This document shows, one piece after another, positions 1 through 5,599 of a stretch of DNA of 5,827 nt. The notes beneath the pieces are model-generated. The model made no database searches. It had not been told where the DNA came from and was given only the letters and a program-made list of their open reading frames with translations. The translations under genes were made by a program, and so were the position numbers. How positions within the stretch are numbered: position 1 is the stretch's first letter; each line of letters begins with the position of its first letter. The stretch is from positions 1-5,827 of the forward strand of contig JAGZSY010000072.1 of NCBI GenBank assembly GCA_018380885.1, read 5' to 3'. Origin of the DNA: Enterocloster asparagiformis (lineage in GTDB: Bacteria; Bacillota; Clostridia; Lachnospirales; Lachnospiraceae).

Positions 1-1
1 T

Positions 2-160
2 GCCGCTGAGAACGGCGCCACCGCCGGCAAGTTCGACCTGGCTAAGAGAGCCAAGGCCCTGAACCTGGATGCGATCCATGACACCGTTCACGAGATGGCC
101 AAGGACGAGGCCCGCCACGGCAAGGCCTTCGAGGGACTGTTAAAGAGATACTTCGGCTAA
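2..160 (+). CDS. C-terminal end of a rubrerythrin-family peroxidase (partial, 5' end outside window)
   Basis: An open frame enters from the left edge and ends at TAA 158-160, giving 52 residues. The fragment is the last part of a ferritin-like four-helix domain. It contains the diiron-ligand pattern [10 protein letters not shown] (ExxH at fragment residues 36-39), followed by a final helix ending LLKRYFG. The protein stops right after the helix, with no C-terminal rubredoxin domain. That fits the 'reverse' rubrerythrins (rubredoxin domain first, diiron domain second), which act as cytoplasmic NADH-linked peroxidases in clostridia. A ferritin-like protein with no rubredoxin domain remains possible because the N-terminus is not visible. 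Codon use is strongly biased (AAG, GAG, GGC), as in highly expressed genes. A strong terminator follows 40 nt downstream, so this is the last gene of its transcript. Seen: frame and motif. Known: family role. Inferred: reverse domain order. Confidence 0.85.
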   Translation, partial: AAENGATAGKFDLAKRAKALNLDAIHDTVHEMAKDEARHGKAFEGLLKRYFG

Positions 161-199
161 TCCACACAGACTCCTGAAATTCCTATATCCCCCTTTTTA

Positions 200-246
200 G
201 GCTGCCGCTTTAACGATTGATGAATCGTAAAGCGGCAGCCTTTTTT
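200..246 (+). terminator. Intrinsic terminator of the upstream rubrerythrin-family gene
   Basis: The arms GGCTGCCGCTTTA (200-212) and TAAAGCGGCAGCC (228-240) pair over 13 bp. After a single bulged A at 213, CGATT (214-218) pairs with AATCG (223-227) around a GATG loop. Six T residues follow at 241-246. Read on the minus strand the hairpin is followed by TAAAAAGGGG, not a T-run, so it should terminate only rightward transcription. Confidence 0.95.
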
Positions 247-388
247 GTGTTTGTAAATATGGTTAAGCTTCGGGACATAGCCTTATCCCAGGGGACGATC
301 CGTCTGAGAATCTATGGCCGCCGCGGGGTGGATGGGAATTATGGACAAGAGCTGCGCCCGCCCCTCAGGAATCCCGGATCGAATCTGC
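247..388. other. Intergenic stretch between the terminator and the lysR stop codon; nothing clear seen
   Basis: These 142 bases lie between the upstream gene's terminator and the 3' end of the convergent lysR gene. I see no convincing ribosome binding site, RNA gene or repeat. On the minus strand, where a lysR terminator should lie, there is only weak pairing (GGGA/TCCC near 271-290) and no T-run. The lysR transcript may therefore end at a factor-dependent site or run into the 200-246 hairpin. Confidence 0.5.
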
Positions 389-1294
389 TCAGTCATACCA
401 GTGTTCATATGCATATTTCAGGGATTTTATAAATTGCTTTTCGTCCTTGCTCAACACGCGGCGCTTGTGATAAACCAGCTGCATGTACCGGTAATAAGGC
501 TTGTCCGGCTGGCAGACAAGAATGTTCATATCCCGCGGGATGCAAAAGTCCGGCTGAATCGTCAATGCAACCCCGCTCTCCACCATCTGACAGGCCTGTC
601 TGGTCAGATTGATCTCGCAGAGAATATCCGGCTTGATCCCATGATCGTTAAACATCCGCTTGATAATCGCATACTCCACCGTATGGGGAGCGCACACCAC
701 AAACTTGTCGCGCTGAAATACAGAGATATCCACGGCTGGCGGATTGTCGTAGTCCCGGGAGGCCAGCGCCGCCTGGGCATGATCCGGCGGAATGACAAAG
801 ACAAGCTTCTCCGCTTTGAGCATCTCGCACTGCAATTCCGGCTCATTGACCGGAAATTGGCTGGGAACCAAAATAAAATGGATCGTTCCCTCCTTCAGCT
901 TCTCCATCAGCAGCTCCGCGCGGCTGTCCACAATGCTCACCTTAAACGACGGATGGCTCCTCTGAAATTCTGAAAATACTCCGGAGAATATACGCATCCC
1001 CAGCTCCGATGAGATGCCGAATGTGCTGAGCTGATGAAAGGACGGCGATATTTTGGCGTAGAGCTTCTGCTCCAAGCGGAGAATCTCCTTGGCGGTCGCC
1101 ACAAAAAGCTCCCCCTCCGGCGTGGGCGTCAGTGTATTGTTATTCCGTATAAACAGGCTGACCCCCAGCTCCTTCTCCATCTTTTTAAGATAAATGCTGA
1201 GCGCGGACTGCGATATAAACAATTTTTCTGCGGCCCTGCTGATGTTTCTCTGTTGTGCAATCTCCACAATATAATTCAGATTTTTATACCCCAT
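389..1294 (-). CDS. LysR-family transcriptional regulator
   Basis: This 301-residue protein has the usual LysR-family length and layout. An N-terminal winged helix-turn-helix spans about residues 1-65: NISRAAEKLFISQSALS is the helix-turn-helix core, and KKMEKELGVSLFIR leads into the wing. A linker helix follows (about 66-88), then a periplasmic-binding-protein-like effector domain (about 90-295). The ATG at 1294 is preceded by TCAGGAG (1304-1310, minus strand), 9 nt from the start codon, which supports this start. Members bind DNA as tetramers and respond to small co-inducers. The gene diverges from the dpaL operon across 181 nt, the classic arrangement in which a LysR regulator controls its neighbour and often itself. 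The effector cannot be read from sequence; by context it may be diaminopropionate, a conjugate of it, or another amino acid. Family certain, target inferred. Confidence 0.95.
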   Translation of the reverse strand: MGYKNLNYIVEIAQQRNISRAAEKLFISQSALSIYLKKMEKELGVSLFIRNNNTLTPTPEGELFVATAKEILRLEQKLYAKISPSFHQLSTFGISSELGMRIFSGVFSEFQRSHPSFKVSIVDSRAELLMEKLKEGTIHFILVPSQFPVNEPELQCEMLKAEKLVFVIPPDHAQAALASRDYDNPPAVDISVFQRDKFVVCAPHTVEYAIIKRMFNDHGIKPDILCEINLTRQACQMVESGVALTIQPDFCIPRDMNILVCQPDKPYYRYMQLVYHKRRVLSKDEKQFIKSLKYAYEHWYD

Positions 1295-1303
1295 CGCCCA
1301 ATT

Positions 1304-1310
1304 CTCCTGA
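1304..1310 (-). promoter_or_regulatory. Ribosome binding site of lysR
   Basis: TCAGGAG on the minus strand lies 9 nt before the ATG at 1294 and fixes that start. Confidence 0.85.
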
Positions 1311-1330
1311 GTACTTTAGACAACTTTTTG

Positions 1331-1375
1331 CCATATAACTTATCAGCATTATATCAGTCTCCATATAATTTATCA
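1331..1375. repeat. Direct repeat in the divergent control region, candidate LysR operator
   Basis: CCATATAACTTATCA (1331-1345) recurs as CCATATAATTTATCA (1361-1375) with one mismatch in 15 bases. The copies start exactly 30 bp apart, close to three helical turns, so both would face the same side of the DNA. The right copy overlaps the lysR -35 box and a candidate dpaL -35. This fits a multi-site LysR-family operator, but the region is AT-rich and binding is inferred. Confidence 0.6.
1333..1354. promoter_or_regulatory. Inverted repeat covering the lysR -10 box, candidate operator dyad
   Basis: ATATAA (1333-1338) and TTATAT (1349-1354) form a perfect 6-bp inverted repeat with a 10-nt spacer. 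A third ATATAA half-site sits at 1363-1368. A dyad plus an extra half-site resembles the recognition and activation sites of LysR-family promoters. The dyad does not centre on an exact T-N11-A core, and AT-rich DNA yields such repeats by chance, so confidence is modest. Confidence 0.4.
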
Positions 1376-1376
1376 A
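1348..1376 (-). promoter_or_regulatory. Sigma-A-type promoter of lysR
   Basis: On the minus strand, TTGATA (-35, 1376-1371) and TATAAT (-10, 1353-1348) are separated by exactly 17 bp. The -10 is a full consensus match and is preceded by TGA, giving an extended TGnTATAAT element. The predicted start is near 1341, leaving a leader of about 46 nt before the ATG. The promoter lies inside the repeat and dyad described at 1331-1375, so autoregulation of lysR is likely. Confidence 0.75.
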
Positions 1377-1399
1377 TAGTGGCGCAAAAAAGATATATT
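1370..1399 (+). promoter_or_regulatory. Weak candidate promoter of the dpaL operon
   Basis: TTATCA (1370-1375, four of six matches to TTGACA) and TATATT (1394-1399, five of six matches to TATAAT) are 18 bp apart. The predicted start is near 1406, giving a leader of about 70 nt. The weak -35 box overlapping the right-hand direct repeat is what one expects of a promoter needing an activator such as the divergent LysR protein. Inference only. Confidence 0.4.
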
Positions 1400-1438
1400 A
1401 GATTAATCACACTGCCAATGCTAGAATCGAATCACAGT

Positions 1439-1448
1439 TGAACGTTCA
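1439..1448. repeat. Perfect 10-bp palindrome TGAACGTTCA in the dpaL leader
   Basis: TGAACGTTCA is fully self-complementary and ends 13 nt before the dpaL ribosome binding site. It could be a protein binding site within the leader. As RNA it has no loop of its own, so a stable hairpin is unlikely. Role unknown. Confidence 0.45.
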
Positions 1449-1461
1449 CAAAATAATACAG

Positions 1462-1468
1462 ATAGGAG
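1462..1468 (+). promoter_or_regulatory. Ribosome binding site that decides the dpaL start
   Basis: ATAGGAG ends 7 nt before ATG 1476 but only 1 nt before the in-frame GTG at 1470. The spacing selects ATG 1476 and trims two residues from the longest open frame. Confidence 0.8.
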
Positions 1469-1475
1469 CGTGATT

Positions 1476-2696
1476 ATGAACACAATTTGCGGTTGTGGTG
1501 TAAAGGCTATTCCAAACAGGCACTACACCCCTTCGACACCTCCGGAGTTTTTAAGCGAATCGGCGGTGTTGCCGGTCCTCCGTCTCCATCAGGGTATGGA
1601 GGGGTATGCGCCAACTCCTCTGGTCCGCCTGGACGGACTGGCAAAGGCTCTGAATGTGAAAGCCATATTGATCAAGGATGAATCCCAGCGCTTTGGGCTG
1701 AAGGCGTTTAAGGGCCTGGGCGGCCTCTACGCGCTGACCCGGGTTGTCTGCCGGCAGCTGGAGCTGAATCCGGAGACAGTGACCTTTAAAATGCTTCAGT
1801 CGGAAACATATGCAGCAAAATTAAAAGAGATGGTATTTGTAACGGCAACCGACGGAAATCACGGCAAAGGCATCGCCTGGGCCGCAGGACTTTTGGGCTG
1901 CCGGGCACACGTCTATATGCCGAAGGGTTCCACCCAGGCACGGGCCCAGGCCATACGGGAGGCCGGAAAAGCGGAGGTTACGATCACGGATCTGGGATAC
2001 GATGATACGGTTAAGCTTGCCGCCTCCCTGGCTGTAAAAAACGGCTGGCATCTGGTGCAGGACACCAGCTGGGACGGGTATGAGGAGATTCCCACCTGGA
2101 TTATACAGGGCTATACAACAATGGCGGCCGAGGCGGCAGGACAGCTTAAGCGGGAGGGAATCGCCGCTCCCACCCACGTATTCTTACAGGCTGGCGTGGG
2201 CGCCATGGCGGGAAGTATGACCGGATATCTGGCAAACCGCTATCGTGAAGCACCTCCTGCTTTCATTACGGCCGAGCCGGAGGATATGGCGTGTATTTAT
2301 ACCTCCATCCAGTCGGAGGACGGCGCTGCACATGCGGTGAGCGGGGACAGCAGCACCATCATGGCCGGGCTTAATTGCGGAGAGCCCTGCACGGTTACAT
2401 GGCCGGTTTTGCGGAATTTTGTGAGCTGGAGCACCGCATGCAGCGACAGGGTGGCCGCCCTGGGAATGAGAATCCTGGCGGCGCCGTTGTCAAATGATCC
2501 GCCTGTAACCTCCGGGGAATCCGGCGCAATCACCACCGGCCTTCTGGCTTTGCTGGCCTCCCGGGATGATTTAAAGGATGTTCGGGACCGCATGGGACTG
2601 AATGCGGATTCCGTGATCCTGCTGTTCAACACGGAAGGGGACACCGACCCTCAGCGCTACCAGGAAATTGTGTACGGCGGCAGATATTCTTTTTGA
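1476..2696 (+). CDS. dpaL: Diaminopropionate ammonia-lyase (PLP-dependent, EC 4.3.1.15)
   Basis: This 406-residue cytoplasmic enzyme splits 2,3-diaminopropionate into pyruvate and two ammonia. It is a fold-type II PLP enzyme of about the usual length (E. coli DpaL/YgeX, 398). Blocks shared with the E. coli enzyme, as I recall that sequence, run its whole length: GYxPTPL (43-49), KDESxRFGLxAFK (67-79), TDGNHGxG (125-132), YMPKGSxQ (147-154), YDDTV (175-179), VQDTxWxGY (194-202), LQAGVGAMAG (237-246, phosphate loop), TIMAGLxCGEP (294-304), VAALGMR (326-332), SGESGA (346-351) and TEGDTD (386-391). Predicted PLP lysine is K79; D126 and D196 match E. coli D120 and D189, which act on the D- and L-forms. 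C273 and C301 match the E. coli C265-C291 disulfide pair near the active-site entrance. First gene of a three-gene operon; the M20 hydrolase begins 14 nt after its stop. No defects seen. The N-terminus carries C5 and C7, of unknown meaning. Confidence 0.97.
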   Translation: MNTICGCGVKAIPNRHYTPSTPPEFLSESAVLPVLRLHQGMEGYAPTPLVRLDGLAKALNVKAILIKDESQRFGLKAFKGLGGLYALTRVVCRQLELNPETVTFKMLQSETYAAKLKEMVFVTATDGNHGKGIAWAAGLLGCRAHVYMPKGSTQARAQAIREAGKAEVTITDLGYDDTVKLAASLAVKNGWHLVQDTSWDGYEEIPTWIIQGYTTMAAEAAGQLKREGIAAPTHVFLQAGVGAMAGSMTGYLANRYREAPPAFITAEPEDMACIYTSIQSEDGAAHAVSGDSSTIMAGLNCGEPCTVTWPVLRNFVSWSTACSDRVAALGMRILAAPLSNDPPVTSGESGAITTGLLALLASRDDLKDVRDRMGLNADSVILLFNTEGDTDPQRYQEIVYGGRYSF

Positions 2697-2697
2697 G

Positions 2698-2702
2698 AGG
2701 AG
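2698..2702 (+). promoter_or_regulatory. Ribosome binding site that decides the M20 hydrolase start
   Basis: AGGAG lies 8 nt before ATG 2711. The longest open frame begins at a TTG at 2693 that overlaps the dpaL stop codon and lies upstream of this site, so ATG 2711 is the real start. Confidence 0.85.
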
Positions 2703-2710
2703 AAATCGTT

Positions 2711-3889
2711 ATGGACAACATCTATGAAAAAATCAGCAGCTACATCGATTCACACCGGGATGAAATGAACCAAACCCTGGTGGACCTGGTCAATTTAGAA
2801 GGACATTACACGGAAAAGGAACAGGTGGAAAAGGCCATGGACTTTTTCTGCGGTCTGTTGGAGCAGGAGGGCTTTGAAATCCAGAAATTCCAGGTGGCGG
2901 AAAACCGTGCCGGGATTATAACCGCGCTTCTCGGAAAAGACCGCCCCGGAAAACCCGTGCTCCTGTCCGGACATTTTGACACGGTCTTTCGCACAGGCGC
3001 GTTCGGCTCACTGGCATGCCGGATCAGGGACGGCAAGATTTACGGTCCGGGCGTGATCGACATGAAGGGCGGCGATGTGATGGCGCTGTATATCGCCAAA
3101 GCGCTGAATCACATCGGTTACAAGGACCATCCAATCAAGATGATTCTTGTGGGCGACGAGGAGGCCGACCATGTGGGAAATCTGGCTGATCAGAAAATTA
3201 TAGAGGAGAGCCGGGGCTGCCTGTGCGCATTCAATATGGAGCCCGGCGATATGAAAAACCGGCTGGTTGTAGGCCGAAAGACGCAGCACACCTTTTTTGT
3301 CACGGTTGACGGCGTAGGCGGTCATGCGGGCAACGACGTGCTGACCGGAAAGAACGCATTGCTGGAAGCGGCGATGAAGGTGGTTGACATTGCCAAACTG
3401 GCCGATCTCCCGGCTGGAAGCTCGGTGACCCCCAGCATTTTTCACGCCGGAAACCAGAGCAGCGCAATCCCTGATCACTGCGAATTCGCGGTGGACATCC
3501 GCTTCAGCACGCTGGAGGAAGGGGAGCGTCTCCACAAGGGCATCATCCAGGCCATCGAACGCGCGTATATCCCGGGGACGACCTCCAGCTATCGAATCGA
3601 CATCGCAAGGTTCGTGCCCTACAATGAAACGGAAGGGATCGGCAAACTATATGATCTGCTGAGCGGTCTCGCGGCCGAGCTGGGAATGCCGGAATTTTCA
3701 AAAATACAGCGCGGAGGCGTTTCCGACTCAGGCAACATTGTGGCGGCCGGCGTTCCGACTCTGGACGGCTTAGGCATCGTCGGCGAGTTCGCGCACAATC
3801 TAAAAGAGTATGGGCTTTTGCAGTCCATGTATGACCGGACAAAATTGCTGGCATACGCCATTACACATTTAAATCAAATCGGTTTGTAG
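2711..3889 (+). CDS. M20-family metallohydrolase (carboxypeptidase G2-like amidohydrolase)
   Basis: This 392-residue protein has the full set of M20 di-zinc motifs: SGHFDTV (86-92, ligand H88), GVIDMKGG (114-121, bridging ligand D117), VGDEEADH (147-154, general base E150 and ligand E151), NMEPGD (175-180, ligand E177) and GEFAHN (358-363, ligand H362). The insert carrying GVGGHAG (201-207) marks the dimerisation (lid) domain, roughly residues 188-300. No signal peptide or membrane segment is seen, so it should be cytoplasmic. The family hydrolyses amide bonds of N-acyl amino acids and small peptides; this member resembles the glutamate carboxypeptidase branch. Substrate is not predictable from sequence. 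Lying 14 nt after dpaL and 28 nt before the transporter, it may release diaminopropionate from an acyl or peptidyl conjugate. E. coli also has an M20 gene (ygeY) after ygeX, but from memory of that sequence the motif contexts differ, so I do not give that name. Confidence 0.92.
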   Translation: MDNIYEKISSYIDSHRDEMNQTLVDLVNLEGHYTEKEQVEKAMDFFCGLLEQEGFEIQKFQVAENRAGIITALLGKDRPGKPVLLSGHFDTVFRTGAFGSLACRIRDGKIYGPGVIDMKGGDVMALYIAKALNHIGYKDHPIKMILVGDEEADHVGNLADQKIIEESRGCLCAFNMEPGDMKNRLVVGRKTQHTFFVTVDGVGGHAGNDVLTGKNALLEAAMKVVDIAKLADLPAGSSVTPSIFHAGNQSSAIPDHCEFAVDIRFSTLEEGERLHKGIIQAIERAYIPGTTSSYRIDIARFVPYNETEGIGKLYDLLSGLAAELGMPEFSKIQRGGVSDSGNIVAAGVPTLDGLGIVGEFAHNLKEYGLLQSMYDRTKLLAYAITHLNQIGL

Positions 3890-3903
3890 ACCGGGGGCTA
3901 TAT

Positions 3904-3911
3904 AGGAGGGG
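3904..3911 (+). promoter_or_regulatory. Strong ribosome binding site of the transporter gene
   Basis: AGGAGGGG contains the full AGGAGG consensus, which ends 8 nt before ATG 3918. It is the strongest ribosome binding site in the operon. Confidence 0.85.
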
Positions 3912-3917
3912 TAAAAT

Positions 3918-5309
3918 ATGGATACGAAAGCTGTACAGAGAAAACCGTCGTTTGGATACGCGCTGTTCACAATGGTTCTGATTCTGGGCGGAATCATGCT
4001 TCTGGGCGCTGTGTTCGGCTTCAAAATGCAGGTACTGTTCCTGCTGGCATGGATCCTGGCGTTTCCGCTCTGCATGAAAATCGGATACAGGTACGATGAG
4101 CTGCAAAAGGGTATGTTCGCATTTATGCCCAGATGCCTCCTGCCGGTTGTATTCACAATATCAATCGGAGCCCTGATCGGCGCCTGGAACGCCAGCGGTA
4201 CCATCGCGGCCGTCACGCACCTGGGAATGAAAATCATCAACCCCAGTTACTTTCAGGTTACTTCCTTTATTATCTGTATCCTGTTCTCCATGATCACGGG
4301 AACGTCCTGGGGTACCTGCGGAACCATTGGAATTGCGCTCATGGGCGTTGCGCTGGGCATGGGATTCAACCCGCTTGTGGCCGCCAGCCCGATTATCTGC
4401 GGAGCTTTTGTTGGCGACGGTCTCTCGCCTCTGTCGGACACCACCAACATCATCAGCGGCGCCGTGGAAGTGGACCTGTTCACGCATATCAAATACCAGC
4501 TGCGCATCACCATTCCGACCATTTTAATATCAACCGTTATCTTTTTTGTTATGGGCCTGAGCAGCCATTTTGACACAGCCACCACTACCGAAATCGGCGC
4601 GATTATGGAGGGAATCTCCGCAAACTTCCGCCTCGGCTTTATTCCCATGCTTCCGGTCATCCTGGTAATCGCCCTGCTCTGCTTTAAAGTCCCCACGATC
4701 CCCTCGCTGCTCTGCGGCAGTGTGGGCGGCCTCGCTGTGGCCACACTCTATCAGGGCCAATCCGCCCAGAGCGTTATTCTCAACATGTGGAGCGGCTATT
4801 CCCTCTCCTCCGGCGATGTGTTTATCGACAAGCTGTTCAGCCGCGGGGGCATGTCCAGCATGACGGGCACCGCATTTATGATTGTGGTCGCGTTCGGCCT
4901 GTTTGGAATCTTAAATACTGCCGGTATACTGGATGCGCTGGTTGAGCCGCTCTCAAAGCGGATTCACAGCAGCCTGGCGGCAACCGTGTGCGCCCTGCTG
5001 CTGGGACTGCTGGGCAACCTCTCCTCCTCCACAACCTTTGCCGAGGTATTCACAAGCAATGTGTTAAACGGCGTCTATGACCGGGCTGGCTTGAACCGTC
5101 TGGATCTTGCCAACGCCATGACGGTGGGCTGCCTGATTTTGGGACTGTGGATTCCATGGAACACGAACCCCGTGGCAGTGGCCGCCTCCCTCGATGTGGA
5201 ACCGCTTCAGATGGTCCCCTATCTGGTCACACCCTTCGTGTATTTAGGGGTACTGCTGGTTGCCGCGCTGCTGAAACAAAAAAACGGCGTCAAAAAGGCC
5301 CGGCCGTAA
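3918..5309 (+). CDS. NhaC-family membrane antiporter, probable substrate carrier
   Basis: This 463-residue, very hydrophobic protein has about 10-12 predicted membrane segments, for example near residues 15-34, 37-52, 72-90, 114-130, 135-165, 198-213, 240-256, 262-278, 317-335, 352-367, 400-415 and 433-452. Family signatures are GTSWGTCGTIG (128-138) and GAFVGDGLSPLSDTTNI (162-178), the conserved core of NhaC-type carriers, plus a late WIPWNTN (411-417). NhaC proteins include Na+/H+ antiporters and carriers that exchange organic acids, such as the malate/lactate antiporter MleN of Bacillus. Where I recall GDK in typical members, this protein has GDG (166-168). Its place as last gene of a catabolic operon suggests uptake or exchange of the amino acid substrate or its product, not plain sodium homeostasis. 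The family is firm, the transported solute unknown. The short C-terminal tail is basic (KKARP). A terminator follows about 60 nt later. Confidence 0.9.
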   Translation: MDTKAVQRKPSFGYALFTMVLILGGIMLLGAVFGFKMQVLFLLAWILAFPLCMKIGYRYDELQKGMFAFMPRCLLPVVFTISIGALIGAWNASGTIAAVTHLGMKIINPSYFQVTSFIICILFSMITGTSWGTCGTIGIALMGVALGMGFNPLVAASPIICGAFVGDGLSPLSDTTNIISGAVEVDLFTHIKYQLRITIPTILISTVIFFVMGLSSHFDTATTTEIGAIMEGISANFRLGFIPMLPVILVIALLCFKVPTIPSLLCGSVGGLAVATLYQGQSAQSVILNMWSGYSLSSGDVFIDKLFSRGGMSSMTGTAFMIVVAFGLFGILNTAGILDALVEPLSKRIHSSLAATVCALLLGLLGNLSSSTTFAEVFTSNVLNGVYDRAGLNRLDLANAMTVGCLILGLWIPWNTNPVAVAASLDVEPLQMVPYLVTPFVYLGVLLVAALLKQKNGVKKARP

Positions 5310-5334
5310 AATAACGCCGCACTTCAATTTCTAA

Positions 5335-5366
5335 GCCGTCGTCCCCGGCATCCGTTCAGGGACGGC
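5335..5366 (+). repeat. Hairpin just upstream of the operon terminator
   Basis: GCCGTC (5335-5340) can pair with GACGGC (5361-5366). An alternative pairing is GTCCC (5341-5345) with GGGAC (5359-5363). It may stabilise the 3' end of the operon transcript or be incidental. Confidence 0.45.
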
Positions 5367-5369
5367 CTG

Positions 5370-5399
5370 CCCCCTGCCGCACGGCAGGGGGTATTTTTT
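5370..5399 (+). terminator. Intrinsic terminator of the dpaL-M20-NhaC operon
   Basis: CCCCCTGCC (5370-5378) pairs perfectly with GGCAGGGGG (5383-5391) around a four-base GCAC loop. TA and then six T residues (5394-5399) follow, with a further TTTT at 5401. No T-run is present for the other strand, so it works rightward only. Confidence 0.95.
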
Positions 5400-5507
5400 C
5401 TTTTCCGGGAATGTTTCCGCTGCCGCAGAATATAGTAAACGGTGCCCCGCTATTTTCGCCTGCCGTTTTACCGACGGAAATAAACTTAAAAATATTGAAA
5501 ATAAGTG

Positions 5508-5536
5508 TTGACAAAACAGGCCGGATGGTATATATT
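5508..5536 (+). promoter_or_regulatory. Strong sigma-A-type promoter of the second rubrerythrin-family gene
   Basis: A perfect TTGACA (5508-5513) and TATATT (5531-5536, five of six matches) are separated by 17 bp. The predicted start is near 5543, leaving a leader of about 57 nt. The strength fits a highly expressed oxidative-defence gene, transcribed separately from the dpaL operon. Confidence 0.85.
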
Positions 5537-5539
5537 AAT

Positions 5540-5564
5540 ATCAGTAACAATTACTATTATTGAT
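5540..5564. promoter_or_regulatory. Candidate PerR/Fur-type operator at the rubrerythrin transcription start
   Basis: ATCAGTAA (5540-5547) and TTATTGAT (5557-5564) form an 8-bp inverted repeat with one mismatch and a 9-nt spacer. A smaller perfect dyad, AGTAA-CAA-TTACT, lies at 5543-5555. Against the Bacillus PerR box TTATAATnATTATAA, the 15-mer TAACAATTACTATTA (5545-5559) matches 10 of 14 defined positions. PerR control of reverse rubrerythrin is known in Clostridium acetobutylicum. The site overlaps the predicted start, a natural place for a repressor. AT-richness makes a chance match possible. Confidence 0.45.
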
Positions 5565-5583
5565 TCAAGAAAATAGAGTATAA

Positions 5584-5589
5584 AAGGAG
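5584..5589 (+). promoter_or_regulatory. Ribosome binding site of the second rubrerythrin-family gene
   Basis: AAGGAG lies 10 nt before ATG 5600. Confidence 0.85.
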
Positions 5590-5599
5590 AGACAAAACT

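Noticed and set aside
314..973. 219-codon open frame on the plus strand, and the 71-codon frame at 217-432
   Set aside because: The longer one is antisense to lysR, which has clear family motifs and a good ribosome binding site. The shorter one begins inside the terminator hairpin. Neither has a convincing ribosome binding site or recognisable protein features.
1438..1466. TTGAAC at 1438-1443 as a -35 box for dpaL
   Set aside because: Any matching -10 would fall on the ribosome binding site, leaving no leader for translation.
1470..1475. GTG at 1470 as the dpaL start
   Set aside because: AGGAG ends only 1 nt before it, too close for initiation. ATG 1476 has proper spacing.
2693..2710. TTG at 2693 as the M20 hydrolase start, overlapping the dpaL stop
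   Set aside because: It lies upstream of the ribosome binding site, and the added residues are encoded by that site itself. ATG 2711 is well placed.
2711..3889. Naming the M20 gene ygeY by analogy with E. coli ygeX-ygeY
   Set aside because: As far as I recall the YgeY sequence, the residues around its metal-binding motifs differ (for example DAHIDTV and GTSDQEGG against SGHFDTV and GVIDMKGG here), so orthology is not supported.
5356..5550. 64-codon minus-strand open frame between the operon terminator and the second rubrerythrin gene
   Set aside because: It runs through the terminator and the consensus promoter of the next gene and has no family features.
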